From positions 1-64,000 of the forward strand of contig DASRND010000007.1 in NCBI GenBank assembly GCA_035647615.1: DNA of 64,000 nt, written 5' to 3'. Both the position numbers and the translations under genes were made by a program. This DNA comes from Bacteroidales bacterium (GTDB lineage: Bacteria; Bacteroidota; Bacteroidia; Bacteroidales; 4484-276). Under the pieces are notes generated by a model that was given only the letters and a program-made list of their open reading frames with translations, ran no database searches and had not been told where the DNA came from. Positions 24,324 through 34,600 of the stretch are shown here, in pieces (the stretch's first letter is position 1; each line of letters opens with the position of its first letter).

Positions 24324-26483
24324 TCACCACGCATATTTAGGCTGCTCCACGCCAGCCATTGTAAACTGGATGCGCTTGCGGGCTTTGTCCACGCTTTCTA
24401 CTTTTACTTTTACGCGCTGGTTGAGGCGCACGTGGTCGGCGGGATCGTGGACGAAGGTGTCGGCGATTTTGCTTTTGTGCACCAGCCCGTCCTGATGAAC
24501 TCCTACATCCACAAAGGCGCCAAAGGCCGTGATGTTGGTCACCAGCCCGTTGAGCACCATGCCGGGCTTCAGGTCATTGAGTGAATTGATGCCTTCGGTA
24601 AACTGATAAACGCCAAATTTCTCGCGCGGGTCGCGGCCAGGTTTGGCCAGCTCCTCCATAATGTCCTTCAGCGTTGGCAGCCCCGCACTTTCAGTGATAA
24701 ACTCATGAATATCTATCTGCTTTCGCAGCGTATCATCCTCGATCAGCGCGCCGATGGTTACCTTTAGCTTTTTCGCCATCTTAGCCACAATGTGATAGCT
24801 CTCAGGATGCACGGCACTATGGTCGAGCGGGTTTTCGCTTTCGCGGATGCGTAGAAATCCCGCCGCCTGTTCAAAGGATTTTGGCCCGAAACGCTTCACC
24901 TTTTTGAGGCTTTCGCGTGAAGCAAAGGCGCCATTTTCGTTGCGATGTTCGATGATGTTTTGTGCCAGCGCCGGGCCGATTCCCGCCACGTTGGCAAGCA
25001 GTTGCGGACTGGCGGTGTTCACCTCCACTCCTACCGCATTCACACAACTGGCCACCGTATCTTCCAGGCTTCCGGCAAGCAGCGTTTGGTTTACGTCGTG
25101 CTGGTACTGCCCCACGCCAATGGAGCGCGGATCGATTTTGACGAGTTCGGCCAGCGGATCCATCAGCCGGCGCCCGATGGAGACGGCGCCACGAACAGTG
25201 ACGTCGTAATTGGGAAACTCCTCGCGTGCCACCGCCGACGCCGAATATACCGAAGCGCCACTTTCGTTGACCATCACAGCGATTACTTCGCGGTTGAAGC
25301 GCAGATATTTCACCATCCGCTCCGTTTCGCGCCCGGCAGTGCCGTTGCCAATAGCGATAGCATCAATTTTATACGCAGCCACCAGATGTTCAATTTTGTT
25401 GATGGATTGTTTTACCTCACTTTGTGGCGGATGCGGATAGATGGTCTCGTTGTGTAGCAACTTTCCCTGTGCGTCGAGGCACACGAGTTTGCATCCGGAG
25501 CGGAAACCCGGATCGATGGCCAACACATTTTTCTGTCCCAGCGGCGGTGCCATCAGCAACTGCCGCACGTTGTCGGCAAAAACGCGGATGGATTCGCGGT
25601 CGGCGCGTTCTTTGGCCTGATTGCGATATTCAGTTTCTAACGAAGGCTGCAAGAGCCGTTTGTACGAATCTTTTAGCGCAAGCTGCACCTGAGCGGCAGC
25701 CTCCGAAGAATTTTTGATAAGACGCTTTTTTAAAATCTCAACGGCAACTTCTTCGGGCGGTGCTACTTCCACACGGAGCAAGCCTTCGTTTCCACCGCGA
25801 AACATGGCCAGCACCCGGTGCGATGGGGCGCGATGCAGCGACTCCGAAAATTCGAAATAGTTGCTGTAATTACCGGCAAATTCCTCTTTATCTTTGATCA
25901 CCCTTGAGCTTATGGTGGCCTGCGTGGCAAACAGTCGCCGCAGCCGTTGGCGCACGCCGGCGTTCTCGTTGGTCCATTCAGCGATGATGTCGCGCGCGCC
26001 GCTCAGAGCATCATCGGTGGTAGGAACATCTTTGGCAGCATCGACATATTTTTTGGCTACAGCCACAACATCGCCGGCATTTTGCGCTATGACGATTTTG
26101 GCGAGCGGCTCCAATCCGCGTTCCCGCGCTATCATGGCGCGCGTGCGGCGCTTGGGACGATAGGGCAGATAAATATCTTCAAGCTCGGCCAGCGACTCCG
26201 CCTCTTCGATCTGGCGGCGCAGCTCGTCGGTGAGCAAGTCGTTTTCGGTGAGCGTACCGAGAATGCTCGCCCGGCGTTTGTCGATCTCGTCGAGTTTATT
26301 TTTACGGTCGCGGATTGCGGCAAGCTGCACCTCGTCGAGGCCACCGGTGGCTTCTTTGCGGTAACGCGCCACAAAAGGAATGGTGTCGCCCTGGGCAAAA
26401 AGCAGCAGCGTGCTCTTCACCTGATTTTCGCTAATTCCCAACTCTTCGGCGATAAGCCGCACATGACGGTTTTCAGAATCCAT
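24324..26483 (-). CDS. tex: Tex-like transcription accessory protein (S1 RNA-binding)
   Basis: This 719-residue protein is a full-length Tex/YhgF homologue. It has an N-terminal helical region, a YqgF/RuvC-like fold (LAIDPGFRSGCKLVCLD near 320-336), helix-hairpin-helix motifs (NVAGIGPALAQNIIEHRN near 495-512) and a C-terminal S1 domain (GMVLNGLVTNITAFGAFVDVGV). Tex binds nucleic acid and RNA polymerase-associated complexes and affects transcription and stress tolerance. It is followed by the 23-base repeat array, and its upstream region holds another dispersed repeat. Confidence 0.95.
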   Translation of the reverse strand: MDSENRHVRLIAEELGISENQVKSTLLLFAQGDTIPFVARYRKEATGGLDEVQLAAIRDRKNKLDEIDKRRASILGTLTENDLLTDELRRQIEEAESLAELEDIYLPYRPKRRTRAMIARERGLEPLAKIVIAQNAGDVVAVAKKYVDAAKDVPTTDDALSGARDIIAEWTNENAGVRQRLRRLFATQATISSRVIKDKEEFAGNYSNYFEFSESLHRAPSHRVLAMFRGGNEGLLRVEVAPPEEVAVEILKKRLIKNSSEAAAQVQLALKDSYKRLLQPSLETEYRNQAKERADRESIRVFADNVRQLLMAPPLGQKNVLAIDPGFRSGCKLVCLDAQGKLLHNETIYPHPPQSEVKQSINKIEHLVAAYKIDAIAIGNGTAGRETERMVKYLRFNREVIAVMVNESGASVYSASAVAREEFPNYDVTVRGAVSIGRRLMDPLAELVKIDPRSIGVGQYQHDVNQTLLAGSLEDTVASCVNAVGVEVNTASPQLLANVAGIGPALAQNIIEHRNENGAFASRESLKKVKRFGPKSFEQAAGFLRIRESENPLDHSAVHPESYHIVAKMAKKLKVTIGALIEDDTLRKQIDIHEFITESAGLPTLKDIMEELAKPGRDPREKFGVYQFTEGINSLNDLKPGMVLNGLVTNITAFGAFVDVGVHQDGLVHKSKIADTFVHDPADHVRLNQRVKVKVESVDKARKRIQFTMAGVEQPKYAW

Positions 26484-26509
26484 ATTTTAGAATGTTTTTA
26501 TAATTATCC

Positions 26510-26583
26510 GGGGCTAAAGCCCCATGAAACTTTGTGTCTTTTTATCCCCCGACCTGAAGCCCGGGGTTAGTAATCCCCGCACC
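26510..26583. repeat. Dispersed 'ggggctaaagcccc' repeat upstream of tex
   Basis: GGGGCTAAAGCCCC (26510-26523) is a small hairpin. A related CCCCCGACCTGAAGCCCGG and a GGGGTTAGTAATCCCC element follow within 60 bases. The pattern matches a widespread non-coding repeat in Bacteroidota. It fills most of the space between tex and the helicase gene. Confidence 0.6.
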
Positions 26584-26610
26584 GGATAGCACCCAAATTA
26601 ATCCTAATAA

Positions 26611-29600
26611 TCACACCTTTTCAATTTTCAAATCAGCATGTTCATCCGATGGCAGATATACCAGGTAGCGCTCCACGTCGGTCATTCCCATGGCCTGAAG
26701 CGCTGCGGCATAGGTTTCCATCTGCTTGTGATGCATCTGGTTTTCCTTTCCGGTTTTGTAATCGATAACTGCCGCACCGGTTGCAAGCTTCACTACGCGG
26801 TCGGGTCGCAAAACATTGCCATCGGGCAAAAGGATGTCGCGTTCGGTCATCACCTCTGCGCCGGGAGCAAAAAATGGCGCCAGTGTGGAGTGGCTCACAA
26901 GCTGATCCAAATCTTTGGCAACAGCCTCCTTTTCGGCAGCAGCCAAAAACCCCTGCATGGCAGCCTGCTCAATCGCGCCGCGGATATCGGCAGAAGTGTT
27001 GATCTGCGACAAGAGATGGTGCATCATAATGCCGCGGTCACGACGCCGGTCGGGAGCAGCGCCTTCCCAAAATTCCGGCGCACGGTAACGAATACTCAGC
27101 TTTTCGCTCCAGCGTCCGGCATGCAATTGTTCACTAGCTTTCTCATCATGTTCCAGCGTTTTTTCTTCTGATTTTAAATCTTCAGAAACATCTGCACCGA
27201 AATGGTAATGCAACTTTTCTGCATCCCACAATTCTTTTGACTCGAGGTATTGATAAAAAATGTCAGCACCATCCAAAAATTTCTCTGAAATACTCCAGGC
27301 GTCGTCCTTTTTCTCATTGGCTTTACTTTCCATCATTACCACAAGCCGCTCTACCGGACGCGTCATGGCAACGTAAAGAACATTGAGCGCGTCAAGCATC
27401 GACTTGCCGCATTCAGCTTCGTTGAGCGCTGACTGGCTGCTAGCTTTTAATATATCGCCCGTTTTAACCAATGCCACCGGCAATGGGGTATCCTGCTGAA
27501 ACTGCGGATCGATCCACAGGAACTCACCACTATTTTTCGATTTGATATTGGCATAGGGCAGGATCACCACCGGAAACTGCAAGCCCTTTGCTTTGTGAAT
27601 GGTCATCACCGTGACCGCCTGCATGGTTTCGGGCACCACGATGGATTCTTTCTGGCATTCCTCATCCCAAAAGCGCAAAAAGTCGGGGATGCCTTCGGGA
27701 TTGGTAGCGGTGTATTTGATGACGATATCGATAAAAAACCGGACAAAGTCGTTGCGACCGCCTTCCGACAATTCAAAAACACGAATTACCTCGTGCACCA
27801 GATCGGTCAGGCTCAGACTGGCCAGCCTGTCAAAATCACAATCATATCCGAAAACCTCGTACAGCAAGGCCGAAAGAGTAAGTCCATCCGGGTTTTTGGT
27901 ATTAATATCAATGCTCAAATTCAGAAGCTGATGCAAATCCACAACCTTTTCGGGAGAGCGACTAAAGAGGAAAACGAGCATTTCGCCGATGTTGATCTTG
28001 TTGGTTTTATCATTAATAAACCGAAGAAGCGCAATGATAAAACTCACTTCCGGGCTTGAGATAAGCAACAGCGCCTCGCTCGTAACCACGCTGATGCCGT
28101 TGTAGGTGAGATGCTGCGCAATGTTGCTTGCCTGATCATTTTGTCGAGTCAGAATGGCAATCTGTCCGGGCTGGAATGTATGAAGCTGCTTTTGTACCTG
28201 CTCCATAATGGCATCCATCCATTGCTGCTGTTTGTCACCCTTGGTTTCGGTTTCGGTATCTGTTTCGGTTTCTGCATCAGTTTGTTTTTTTTCAAATTTT
28301 AAAAAATGGATGTCGACAGTGCCGCCGGTTTTCTTTTCGTCCACCTTTTGCGGACTGCAATCGTAGATGGTTTGCAAATTTTCAGGCACCAATTGTTTGG
28401 CAAATTCAAAAAAATCATTGTTAAATTCCACCACTTCCCGAAACGAGCGGTAGTTGGTACCAAGCTCCAGCTCTTTGCAATGGTGTCGCAACAGGTTTTC
28501 GCGCTGCTGCATTATCGGATCTCCGTCGTGGTGCATCAACGCCGGCAACGCTGCAAACTGCTCTACATCGCCATTCCGGAAACGGTAAATGGCTTGTTTG
28601 CCATCGCCAACAATCATGTTGAAATGATTGCTTGCCAGCGAATTTTCGAGGAGCGGCAGCATGTTATGCCACTGCAACACCGAGGTGTCCTGAAATTCGT
28701 CAATAAGAAAGTGGCGGTATTTTTCGCCGATACGCTCATAAATAAACGGCACCGGCTCGCGCTGCACGATGGTGGCGATGCGCTTGTTGAACTCGGAGAT
28801 GTGCACGATGTTCTCGTTGTCACGGAAGTCCTGCATCACCTTTTCGATTTCATTCAGCAGCGCCATTTCATAAATATGCGTTAGGACGAGCTTGTGCAAA
28901 TTATAAGCCAGCAACAGATTCTGAATGGTGTCAGAAGTTAAATGAAGCAAATCTTCCAGTTCGGATTGCAGATTTTCGATGATCACGCGCTTGTCAGACG
29001 GACATTTACCAGAATACCATTTTTGATTGTCCAGCATATTCTGAACAAATTTATTAGGCTCAGGTTTGCTAAAATCCCCGTTAGCAATTCGTTCAAAGTA
29101 TGAATAAACGCCAGTTCCACCCCGGTACATCATCTCGCCGGTGATGCCATTTTGCGAAAGCAGTTTCATTGCATCTGAAGCCGGGACTTTTATTTTGGTT
29201 TCGATACTTGCGCAATGTTTCGACAGCTGCTGTTGGATTAGCTTAAAGTCGTTGATGGAGAGGTGCCGTAGCTTATCGGCAGCCAGTTGGCTGTCTTCGC
29301 GCAGCATGATTTTACCAAATTTGAAAATCTCATTTTCGATATTCCAGCTTTTCTCATCCTCCATTTTTGTTTTAATAAAACTTACCAACAGAGTGGTGAG
29401 TTCGGCCTCCACGCCGGCCTTGCTCAGCAAGGCGTCGACACTTTTGCGCAGGAGATTTTCGGCACTAAGCTCCACCTCAAAACCGGCGGGCAACTTTAGT
29501 TCGCGCGCAAAGCTACGCACGATGCTATTCACAAAGCTGTCGATGGTGCCGATGGCGAAATTGGAATAATCGTGCAGGATGTTGCCCAACACCAGTTGTG

Positions 29601-29883
29601 CCCGCGCCTGCACAGCCGCTGCATCGCCCTGAAGTAAATCGCAATAATGCGCCGACAATCCCGCAAGCATTCCCCGGTCTTTGTCGTCGGCAACGTCGTA
29701 GGCCATCAGCGCCAGATATTGCAGGATACGATCTTTCATCTCCCCGGCGGCTTTGTTGGTGAAGGTAATGGCCAGGATATGCCGGTAGTCCTCCGGTTGC
29801 TGCATCACCAGGTTCAGGTATTCTTTCACCAGCGTGTAGGTTTTGCCCGATCCGGCCGAAGATTTATAAATGGTAAAACTCAT
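26611..29883 (-). CDS. addA: AddA/RecB-like UvrD-family helicase with C-terminal nuclease domain
   Basis: This 1090-residue protein has UvrD-type helicase motifs: AGSGKTYTLVKEYL (Walker A, near residue 10-23), FTNKAAGEMKDRI, IDEFQDTSVLQW (near 390-401), GDGKQAIYRFRNG, and VMTIHKAKGLQFPVV (near 775). The C-terminus has a RecB-type nuclease signature (LRPDRVV, AAVIDYKTGK, QMETYAAAL). It would process double-strand ends for recombination with an AddB partner, which is not adjacent. Residues about 535-552 are a Thr-Glu-rich linker encoded by an imperfect hexanucleotide repeat. The start at 29883 is supported by the Walker A position. Confidence 0.9.
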   Translation of the reverse strand: MSFTIYKSSAGSGKTYTLVKEYLNLVMQQPEDYRHILAITFTNKAAGEMKDRILQYLALMAYDVADDKDRGMLAGLSAHYCDLLQGDAAAVQARAQLVLGNILHDYSNFAIGTIDSFVNSIVRSFARELKLPAGFEVELSAENLLRKSVDALLSKAGVEAELTTLLVSFIKTKMEDEKSWNIENEIFKFGKIMLREDSQLAADKLRHLSINDFKLIQQQLSKHCASIETKIKVPASDAMKLLSQNGITGEMMYRGGTGVYSYFERIANGDFSKPEPNKFVQNMLDNQKWYSGKCPSDKRVIIENLQSELEDLLHLTSDTIQNLLLAYNLHKLVLTHIYEMALLNEIEKVMQDFRDNENIVHISEFNKRIATIVQREPVPFIYERIGEKYRHFLIDEFQDTSVLQWHNMLPLLENSLASNHFNMIVGDGKQAIYRFRNGDVEQFAALPALMHHDGDPIMQQRENLLRHHCKELELGTNYRSFREVVEFNNDFFEFAKQLVPENLQTIYDCSPQKVDEKKTGGTVDIHFLKFEKKQTDAETETDTETETKGDKQQQWMDAIMEQVQKQLHTFQPGQIAILTRQNDQASNIAQHLTYNGISVVTSEALLLISSPEVSFIIALLRFINDKTNKINIGEMLVFLFSRSPEKVVDLHQLLNLSIDINTKNPDGLTLSALLYEVFGYDCDFDRLASLSLTDLVHEVIRVFELSEGGRNDFVRFFIDIVIKYTATNPEGIPDFLRFWDEECQKESIVVPETMQAVTVMTIHKAKGLQFPVVILPYANIKSKNSGEFLWIDPQFQQDTPLPVALVKTGDILKASSQSALNEAECGKSMLDALNVLYVAMTRPVERLVVMMESKANEKKDDAWSISEKFLDGADIFYQYLESKELWDAEKLHYHFGADVSEDLKSEEKTLEHDEKASEQLHAGRWSEKLSIRYRAPEFWEGAAPDRRRDRGIMMHHLLSQINTSADIRGAIEQAAMQGFLAAAEKEAVAKDLDQLVSHSTLAPFFAPGAEVMTERDILLPDGNVLRPDRVVKLATGAAVIDYKTGKENQMHHKQMETYAAALQAMGMTDVERYLVYLPSDEHADLKIEKV

Positions 29884-29904
29884 CGCATTGTTTTTTTATT
29901 TGAT

Positions 29905-30010
29905 TACATTTTTAGGCGCACGGCTGTGCGCTTCTATATACCAAATGTAATTCGGATTGCATTTCCAGACGCACGGCCGTGCGCCTCTACATACCAAACG
30001 CAATTCGAAT
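29905..30010. repeat. Two tandem 53-base units with GCACGGC(C/T)GTGCG hairpins
   Basis: Two copies with a 53-base period each contain CGCACGGC-GTGCGC followed by CTAYATACCAAA and a GCAATTCG/GTAATTCG end. The copies are about 80 percent alike by eye. The hairpin resembles a dispersed repeat (gacgcacggccgtgcg) common in Bacteroidota. It lies between the helicase gene and the T9SS cargo gene. Confidence 0.75.
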
Positions 30011-30042
30011 ATCTAACTTCCACCCTCTCACCTCTTTCTTCC

Positions 30043-31131
30043 CTACTGAACTATCAATTTCTCTGTCAGTAATTTCTCAGATGTAGTGAGCCTGAGCAAA
30101 TAGATGCCAGGCTTTAGCCGATTGTTAAACGAAACATCAGAGATCCCCGCCGGCAATCTGCCATTGAATATTTCGGCAACACGTTTGCCCGAAAGATCGA
30201 AAATTGTCATCGAAACCACATCGGGGCGATCGAGATGCACAGTGGCGGTGGACTCAGCGGCCATTGGGTTAGGAGCTACCGAAAGACGCGTTTCAAACGC
30301 AACCGGCTGCTTTATGCCTACGGTACTGCCGGTTATCGAGTCGAGCCATGCAACCGTAATGAGCGGCCCTTCGATGGTAGCCTGCAACAAAGGCTCACCG
30401 TGTCCGGTGCCAAGCCATTTGTATTCCACATAGTTGCGGGTGATGGCGGTGCCAAACTGCAACGAGTCTACATAAATGCTGTCGACTTCCTTGACAGTGG
30501 AACGCAGCCGCAGCACATCGTAAGTGCCGTACGAGGTGGTGAGCGAGCCCCAGCCGTCAACCACATTCACGCGCTTTCGGTCGATGTTGATGTAGCCGAG
30601 ATTTGGCAAACCAAAGCCTACTCCCGAAACACTCGAATCGGCATGACCGTAGTTGAGCGGAAATTTATACAATACATCGGCATTATCAAATTTAAGCGGC
30701 ACCGGAATGCTGTTGAGAGTAAGAGCAAAGCCCACATCAGTATAGGAGCTTGAAGTATTTTTAAAAAACCGGTAAGGGTCAGTCAGCGAAACGCCGACGA
30801 GGGTGTCGAGATTGATCCCGGTATATTTCTGTGCAAGGTTGGCCGCGTTGGTGTAAAAGAAGACGAGCTGGTAAAGAATTGGCACGGAACTCACGCTCAC
30901 GAATGTGTCGACAGTTTGGAACACCGGCTGAAATTCGGAAAAATCCCAGACATATCCGGCGCCGGTAGCTTCAAAGTCGACGCCGCTGATGTCGACGCTG
31001 TTGCTCTTGCGCAGCGTGTCGCCGGCTATGGGCATGTCGCTGCTTTTGATGGTAATTTGTGCATAAGCCGGAATCATCATCCCCATGGCCAGCAGCATCA
31101 ATAAAAAGTGTCGTTTGATAAATAGTTTCAT
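30043..31131 (-). CDS. Secreted protein with type IX secretion C-terminal sorting domain
   Basis: This 362-residue protein has a signal peptide (LLMLLAMGMMIPAYAQ). The final 80 residues form a type A T9SS sorting domain: VAPNPMAAESTATVHL, then ISVFDLSGK-type MTIFDLSGKRVAE, and the end GIYLLRLTTSEKLLTEKLIV. It is therefore exported by Sec and then moved to the surface by the gliding/Por machinery. The central part is beta-rich and I do not recognise a catalytic motif. It stands alone between repeats and the divergent tamB gene. Confidence 0.88.
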   Translation of the reverse strand: MKLFIKRHFLLMLLAMGMMIPAYAQITIKSSDMPIAGDTLRKSNSVDISGVDFEATGAGYVWDFSEFQPVFQTVDTFVSVSSVPILYQLVFFYTNAANLAQKYTGINLDTLVGVSLTDPYRFFKNTSSSYTDVGFALTLNSIPVPLKFDNADVLYKFPLNYGHADSSVSGVGFGLPNLGYINIDRKRVNVVDGWGSLTTSYGTYDVLRLRSTVKEVDSIYVDSLQFGTAITRNYVEYKWLGTGHGEPLLQATIEGPLITVAWLDSITGSTVGIKQPVAFETRLSVAPNPMAAESTATVHLDRPDVVSMTIFDLSGKRVAEIFNGRLPAGISDVSFNNRLKPGIYLLRLTTSEKLLTEKLIVQ

Positions 31132-31490
31132 AATGATGAGGTTTTGTAAAAATGAAAAAATGAATCTCTAAAATGATTGGCGAATTTACGCAAAACCTGC
31201 GAGGCTCCGCCGATAATTTTACGTTATGGTTTGCAATACTATGAAATGGTTTTGACGCACAACCAGTTGAAAAAGATTACTCACGGCAGTGTTTTTGGCC
31301 GCCTGACGCATCAGATTGAAAGAGGCTGCTGTGGAAAGGGAATAAAACGTACTGAAGTAAAAAACCCGGAAAGTATAGATAGCACGCTACTATCTCATAG
31401 CATCAACGGGCGGCACTTGACTTTCTTCGGTTAGGGATTTCCACCACACCAACAATTTTTTATTACCCCTGCACACCCGAAACAAAATCA
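31132..31490. other. Intergenic region between the T9SS protein and tamB genes
   Basis: About 360 bases without a convincing gene. An 85-codon open frame (TTG start at 31177) has no recognisable features. No hairpin with a T-run, repeat or riboswitch stands out. The tamB promoter element lies at its right end. Confidence 0.5.
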
Positions 31491-31498
31491 TAATTTTG
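31491..31498 (+). promoter_or_regulatory. -7 element (TAATTTTG) ahead of tamB
   Basis: TAATTTTG matches TAnnTTTG. Transcription would start near 31504, next to an ATG at 31503-31505, which bears on the tamB start problem. Confidence 0.5.
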
Positions 31499-31639
31499 CA
31501 AAATGACGTTATATTATGATTTTCAACGTGAACGGCTTTTGCATATCAACCGGCATCAACAAAAAACTCTATTGATATTCTAAAAAAGATTTTCCATAGC
31601 ATCATCTACCTGATTGCTTTTGTAGTTTCACTGCAACTG

Positions 31640-34600
31640 GTGGTTTTTCTTTTGCTACGCAACCCGGAGGTGCAGACGCTGGCATCGCGTTTTACCGCAG
31701 CCTTCCTGACGCAGAAGACCGGCACCACCATCAGCATTGATGGTATTCAGGTGGAACTTACAGGAACGCTGCACCTTACGGGATTGGTGATAGAAGATGA
31801 GCACGGCAATGAAATGATTGTTGCCGACGAGCTATCGGTAGCCCTTTCGGGGATAAGTCGCGCTAAGCGGACATTACGTGTACGCAGCCTACATCTTACC
31901 GGCGCAGAATTTTTCTTGCGCCGCTACTCTGCCGACGACCTTAACAACTTAGGCTATTTCATGCGGCATTTCACAAATCCCAACGCCGACACGCTACAGG
32001 ATAAGCCACCGCCACAGCCCTGGACGCTTTTGGTAAACGACTTACAGATACGCAATGCGCATTTTATTTACGAAGATGCCGATGCTAAAGTTGCCAGCCG
32101 CGGCATCGACTATAACGATATGGAGCTGCTCGATATGGATTTGCTCGCTGCTTCGGTAATCATCGACCACGACACCATCAGCACCAGAATTCAAAATCTG
32201 ACTTTCGTCGAAAAAAGCGGCTTTGAACTCAAGGAGTTCTCCGGCATTGTACGCTATAGTCCTGTCGGACTTTCGGTTAATAATCTGTTGCTGATTACCA
32301 ACAACTCCAACGTAAAGCTCGACCTGGCATTTGCCTATCCCAGCCTGGGTTCTTTTAAGAATTTTATTGAAGAAGTGCATTTCGACGGCACCTTTGGTAA
32401 ATCGAAGCTCGATATGAGCGACATCGGGTACTTTGCCGAAACTATGTTTTCGATGACCAACACCATCGGAATCGAAGGCAGCGTGAAGGGCACGGTGAGC
32501 AACATCCGCGGAAGCGATCTCGACGTCACCTACGGCACCGACACCCGCTTTGTTGGCTCGGTGCAAATGAACGGCCTGCCCGACTTCTACGAAACCTTCA
32601 TTAATACCAATATAAAAACCCTTACCACGCGCACACGCGACATCCGTTCTTTTGGATTGCCCGGCGAGGCGCCGCCCATACAAGTGCCCGACCTGCTGAT
32701 GAAAATGGGGCTGGTGAAGGTATCGGGGAAATTTACCGGCTTCTACAACGATTTTGTAGCTAAAGCGGTGGTGCAAAGCCGGCTTGGGGGCCTCAGGACC
32801 AATCTTGTAATGAAGACCAGCCAACAAAACGCTGTGACTTACCAGGGAAATCTGGTAGCCAGCAACCTGGACATTGGCACACTGCTCGACGCGGAGGAGA
32901 ATCTCGGGAAGACAAGCTTTACGCTTGATGTGGATGGGGAAGGGTTCAGCCGCGACGCGCTGCGCATCAACACCAAAGGGATCATTCAGTCGCTGCAATT
33001 TCATGATTATGATTATAACAACATCGCCATCGACGCCAGCCTGGATGCATTAATTTTTAAAGGTCGCGCAGCAGTCGACGATCAAAACCTCGGCTTTGTC
33101 TTCGACGGGCTTATCGATTTTAATGACGAAATACCACGTTTTGATTTTAAAGCGCGCATCGACCACGCCGACCTTAACGCGCTGCATTTTTCATCCCGCG
33201 ACAGCGTCAGCATCCTGAGTACCGCAATAGATGCCGACATGCGCGCCACCAGCATCGACGACATCAGCGGAACCCTGGCAATAACCAATACTTCCTATAT
33301 CGAAGGCAGTAAAGAATACAAGCTAAAAAAATTGCAAGTGGTTGCCTGGCAAGCCGGCGATGGACTTTCGGGCATCAGCCTGGCTTCCGATTACATCGAC
33401 GCACGACTGGAGGGTTATTACAAATTGAGCACTCTATCGGAAACTATCGGGAATTACACCCGGCAATACAGTCCGGTCCTGGCTGCAAAACTACCCTGGC
33501 AGCAACCGCCAGGAGAGGAGCAGCAATATCTTACTTTTAATATAGAACTGAAAAACACCGACGCCCTTACCGATCTTTTCGTTCCTGCGCTCAAACTTGC
33601 CCCACAGACAATAATAGAAGGCACAGCCAATCTTACGGAAGAAAAAGTAAAACTTCGCGGACACGCCGACTGGATAAAATACACCACCCTTACCGCTTAC
33701 GACTGGAACCTTGAGACCAGCAGCAGTGTAGATGCTTTTGAGCTTACCACAGGTTTCGACAGATTGATGCTTAAAGACCTCAGCATTTCCGATACTGCTG
33801 GCTACGGTATCGACAGCCTGCAAATTACTACCCGCCTGGCGCGCGATACCATTCAGTTTGAGCTGCTGTGGAACGACCTGGACAATACCAACAGAAACAC
33901 CGGACAAGTAGGCGGCTACGTGCATCTGGACAGCACCCGGATAATTGCCGCACTCACGAATGTGAATATGACCATCGACAGCGCTCTCTGGAGCATCCGG
34001 CCAGGCAACAGGATAGCGGCTGATACCAGCGGTATCGTTTTCGACAACCTCAACTTATACAGCGACACAAGCTGGGTAAGCATTTCCGGTGGCATCACTT
34101 CGCAACCTGACGATAGCCTGCATCTGGCTTTTGCATCACTCGACATTTCGGAGCTCGACCAGCTCATTCGCGGCGACATGATTGACGTGAACGCCATCCT
34201 CAGTGGTAAGGTGACGCTGGTAAACCTGATGAAAGAACCTAATTTCCTGGCCGACATCACTCTGGAAGATTTATTTTTTAATGGTGAGGATCTCGGTATG
34301 ATGAAACTGAAAACAACATGGAACGATGCTGCCCAACGGCTCAGAGTTGACACACGCATCCTGCGCAGTGGCAACCTTGGCGTAAGTGAAGTGGTAGGCA
34401 TCACCGGTGACTATTTCCCGACCGGCACCCGTGAGAATTTCGATCTCGACGTGAAGCTCAACAACCTGGGCATCCAAATTGTCAATCCTTTTATCAGTGA
34501 TTATGCTGTGATCGATCAGGCCAGCCTGGCCAGTGGCGCTCTGCACATCAGCGGAAGCTATAACAAACCGGTGGCCACCGGAACCGTCAAGCTCATGCGT

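Noticed and set aside
28240-28280. Phase-variable repeat in the helicase gene
   Set aside because: The unit is six bases, so changes in copy number would not shift the frame.
31177-31434. 85-codon open frame on the plus strand between the T9SS protein and tamB
   Set aside because: TTG start, no family pattern, no promoter close by and no coupling to a neighbour; I treat it as chance.
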